This document shows, one piece after another, positions 28,655-30,248 of a stretch of DNA of 30,248 nucleotides. This DNA is from Microcystis aeruginosa W13-11 (GTDB lineage: Bacteria > Cyanobacteriota > Cyanobacteriia > Cyanobacteriales > Microcystaceae). The DNA is taken from NCBI GenBank assembly GCA_009995705.1, contig JAADBR010000093.1, positions 1 to 30,248 on the forward strand. Direction: 5' to 3'. Below the pieces are notes generated by a model. It was not told the DNA's origin and made no database searches. It was given only the letters and a program-made list of their open reading frames with translations. Every line of letters starts with the position of its first letter. Position 1 is the first letter of the stretch. The position numbers and the translations under genes are program-made.

Positions 28655-29182
28655 ATGAAAAATAGTTTTTGGGGGTTAATTTGGTCTAGTTTTTCAGTAA
28701 TTCAGACGTTTTGGCTGGGATTACTTGGTTTTGTCGCTAGTGTACTCGCGTGGGCATTTGCTGGGCAGACACCTATTCCTCTAGTGGTTCTTTTTGTTAT
28801 AATCACGATAGCTGTATTAGTTATAGCAACTCTAATTAGGGCGTTACAAACGGCACTAGAAGAATATCAAAGAGTCAAGCAAAATATCATTCCAACAATC
28901 CTACGAGTTCAAAAAGATGCCAATAATAATATCCAATGCTTACTTGAAGCCTCAAATTTATTCGCCGCTCAACTAATGATATCGTTTTACTATACGGACG
29001 AAGATGGGTTTGAAGTATTAATCGGTGAGGGATTTGTTAAAAATGTACAAAGCGATCAAAAAATACAGACAGTTCTCGACCAGCCAGAAGCAGGCTATCA
29101 AAATGTTTTAGACAGATTAGCTAATAACGACCTTAAAATTATTCAAAGAATCAAAGTCAAGCCGAGTATTTATAAAAAATAG
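28655..29182 (+). CDS. Small membrane protein of unknown function
   Basis: The protein has 175 residues. Two hydrophobic segments lie close together (about 11-35, FWLGLLGFVASVLAWAFAG; about 40-62, PLVVLFVIITIAVLVIATLI), followed by a charged helix (LQTALEEYQRVKQN) and a soluble C-terminal part of about 100 residues (LMISFYYTDEDGFEVLIGEG, FVKNVQSDQK). The two segments probably form a membrane hairpin with the rest in the cytoplasm. I do not recognise the family. The next gene starts 20 bases downstream with its own AGAGGAA, so the two are likely an operon. The chlH terminator separates it from chlH. Confidence 0.7.
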   Translation: MKNSFWGLIWSSFSVIQTFWLGLLGFVASVLAWAFAGQTPIPLVVLFVIITIAVLVIATLIRALQTALEEYQRVKQNIIPTILRVQKDANNNIQCLLEASNLFAAQLMISFYYTDEDGFEVLIGEGFVKNVQSDQKIQTVLDQPEAGYQNVLDRLANNDLKIIQRIKVKPSIYKK

Positions 29183-29202
29183 TTAGACCTGTAGAGGAAA
29201 TT

Positions 29203-29604
29203 ATGGAAAATGTAACAGAAACTCCAATTTTATCTCCCAAAGGAACCTTTCCTGCCACAGTTGCTAAGGTTATTGACAACTATAAATTAGTAATGAATAG
29301 AGGTGAACAGAACGGAATTCGAGAAGGTCAAAGAATGATGGTTTATCATATTAGCAATGAAGATATCAAAGATCCCAATACTGGAGAATCTTTAGGGTTT
29401 CTCGAATTAGTAAAAGGTACGGGAAGAGTAATTTTCGTTCAAGATAAAATATCTATAATTGAAACCGATCAGAAAAAAACTTATAGAAAAAGAATAGAAA
29501 ATACCCCTTTTGCATTGAGCAGTTATAAATCTGAAGTGGTAGAATCCGATGAATTAAAACCTTTTGATAATGCTCAAGTTGGCGATTTGGTCAAACCTAT
29601 TTAG
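29203..29604 (+). CDS. Small soluble protein, beta-rich (FlgT C-terminal-like)
   Basis: This 133-residue protein has the core TVAKVIDNYKLVMNRGEQNG then IREGQRMMVYHI, DPNTGESLGFLELVKGTGRV and FVQDKISIIET. This pattern (a valine-rich strand, G-x-x-x-G-I-x-x-G, then DPxTGExLG) resembles the small beta-barrel found in the C-terminal part of FlgT and in several unnamed bacterial proteins. There is no signal peptide and no catalytic motif. It follows the membrane protein gene by 20 bases and has AGAGGAA before its ATG, so it is the second gene of a two-gene unit. Function unknown. Confidence 0.7.
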   Translation: MENVTETPILSPKGTFPATVAKVIDNYKLVMNRGEQNGIREGQRMMVYHISNEDIKDPNTGESLGFLELVKGTGRVIFVQDKISIIETDQKKTYRKRIENTPFALSSYKSEVVESDELKPFDNAQVGDLVKPI

Positions 29605-29612
29605 ACCTATCG

Positions 29613-29873
29613 ATGGAACAACAAATATTAGAATACTTTTTATCTCTTAAATATCCGATTTCAATTTATCCCGAAGAAGAAGACGGATACACGGCACTAA
29701 TTCCAGATTTACCTGGATGTATGGGTCAGGGTGAAACTTTAGAGGAAGTGATTATTAATATTGAAGAAGCGAGAAAGTTATGGATAGAGACGGTTTATTT
29801 TAGTAGCTCTTTTTGCGTAGAAACCCAACAACTGAGGGTTTCTGTCGGGTTTCGTGACCTCAACCCGACCTAG
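29613..29873 (+). CDS. HicB-like antitoxin fragment with a repeat-derived tail
   Basis: Residues 1-61 (LEYFLSLKYPISIYPEEEDG, YTALIPDLPGCMGQGETLEE, VIINIEEARKLWIETV) are the HicB RNase-H-like fold. In full-length relatives an acidic linker and a DNA-binding helix domain follow. Here the sequence changes after YFSSSF to [18 protein letters not shown], encoded by a repeat with AAACCCAACAACTGAGGGTT, and stops. No hicA is adjacent. It is therefore an orphan, C-terminally swapped antitoxin. The start at 29613, eight bases after the previous stop, has no ribosome site, so translation may depend on the genes before it. Confidence 0.65.
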   Translation: MEQQILEYFLSLKYPISIYPEEEDGYTALIPDLPGCMGQGETLEEVIINIEEARKLWIETVYFSSSFCVETQQLRVSVGFRDLNPT

Positions 29874-29878
29874 GAATT

Positions 29879-29906
29879 TACTGGGAAACCTCCCGGTCGA
29901 ATTTAG
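29879..29906 (+). repeat. 28-base copy of part of the chlH 3' end
   Basis: This stretch matches chlH 28511-28538 with three mismatches: TACTGGGAAACCTCCCGGTC here, TACTGGGAAACTTCCCAGTC in chlH. It joins directly to a copy of part of the hicB fragment. Confidence 0.7.
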
Positions 29907-29972
29907 TGATGATTAATATTGAAGAAGCGAGCGAATTTGGATAGAGACAGTTTATTTTAGTAGCTCTTTTTG
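29905..29972 (+). repeat. Copy of the hicB fragment 3' part
   Basis: About 68 bases closely repeat 29747-29815 (GATTAATATTGAAGAAGCGA, then GATAGAGACAGTTTATTTTA and GTAGCTCTTTTTG), with a few substitutions and an indel in the middle that puts it out of frame. It is a decayed local duplication 157 bases downstream of its source. Confidence 0.75.
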
Positions 29973-30018
29973 GGTAGGTTGGGTTGAAGGAAGTGAAACC
30001 CAACAACTGAGGGTTTCT
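29973..30018. repeat. GTAGGTTGGGTTGA dispersed repeat with flanking sequence
   Basis: GGTAGGTTGGGTTGAAGGAA followed by GTGAAACCCAACAACTGAGG. The last 23 bases also occur at 29821-29843, where the first half of the repeat is missing. The unit belongs to the same family as the copies at 4411 and 16884. Confidence 0.7.
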
Positions 30019-30021
30019 AAT

Positions 30022-30138
30022 TCTTTCCGCAAGATGGTACTCACCCTGGTAGAGGTTAATGGTCGCGGTTACTGGGAAACTTCCAGGTCGAATTTAGACC
30101 GCTTACAGGAACTTTATCAAGAAGTGAAGGACCGTATC
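30022..30138 (+). pseudogene. Duplicated 3' end of chlH
   Basis: The 117 bases match chlH 28463-28579 at a constant offset of 1559, with about seven substitutions by eye (roughly 94% identity). The frame is preserved ([36 protein letters not shown]) but then runs into unrelated sequence ([10 protein letters not shown]), and there is no start. It is a non-functional relic of a duplication that once included the chlH tail. Confidence 0.9.
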
Positions 30139-30248
30139 CCACATCCAGCAGGTTATTTTGAATATTTTTTATTTAACCTAACCCAGTCATAGAAAGGCTT
30201 ACAGCTATTTAAGTATTTTTGTCTAAATCTCTCATGGGGGAGATATTG
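30139..30248. other. Right edge, no feature recognised
   Basis: A hundred and ten bases of AT-rich sequence after the chlH tail copy. No gene or hairpin could be identified before the window ends. Confidence 0.4.

Overview
The window looks like a chromosomal segment of a cyanobacterium. It carries apcE (phycobilisome core-membrane linker), chlH (Mg-chelatase large subunit), a lumenal-type pentapeptide-repeat protein and many HIP1-type GCGATCGC sites. PEP-CTERM proteins, ISL3-type insertion sequence ends and a dense set of decayed toxin-antitoxin genes resemble Microcystis; the genus is an inference from gene content, not from an alignment.

Layout. Positions 1-6615 are accessory DNA: one end of an ISL3-family element that cuts into a PEP-CTERM gene, an intact UPF0175/DUF3368 toxin-antitoxin pair, a chimeric beta-helix/secreted protein gene, a hicB with a decayed hicA, a second PEP-CTERM gene without a signal peptide, a probable dispersed repeat, and a VapBC-like pair in which each gene carries one inactivating change. 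Positions 6683-14434 are a conserved block: dnaK, rtcB, a radical-SAM NrdG-like activase, a YebC-family regulator, a pentapeptide-repeat protein and a class A penicillin-binding protein. Positions 14550-18206 are accessory again: an orphan ribbon-helix-helix protein, a frameshifted gene paired with a Dam-type adenine methylase (probable restriction-modification locus), an ISL3 remnant, a 5'-truncated GUN4-domain gene and a P-loop ATPase gene that has lost its start codon and its 3' part. Positions 18307-23611 hold apcE, cutA, a Crp/Fnr regulator and a divergent protein that looks like a degenerate Hsp70-fold ATPase. Positions 23612-24607 have no convincing gene but contain repeats, a PEP-CTERM tail remnant and inverted repeats ahead of chlH. 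After chlH come a two-gene unit (membrane protein plus small soluble protein) and a hicB fragment, then a mosaic of duplicated pieces of chlH and hicB up to the window end.

Functional links. ApcE and ChlH serve light harvesting and chlorophyll synthesis but sit in separate transcription units. DnaK, RtcB, YebC and PBP1 are housekeeping. The accessory blocks share a theme of small modules (toxin-antitoxin, restriction-modification, PEP-CTERM) in stages of decay, with short GTAGGTTGGGTTGA-type repeats and ISL3 ends at several break points.
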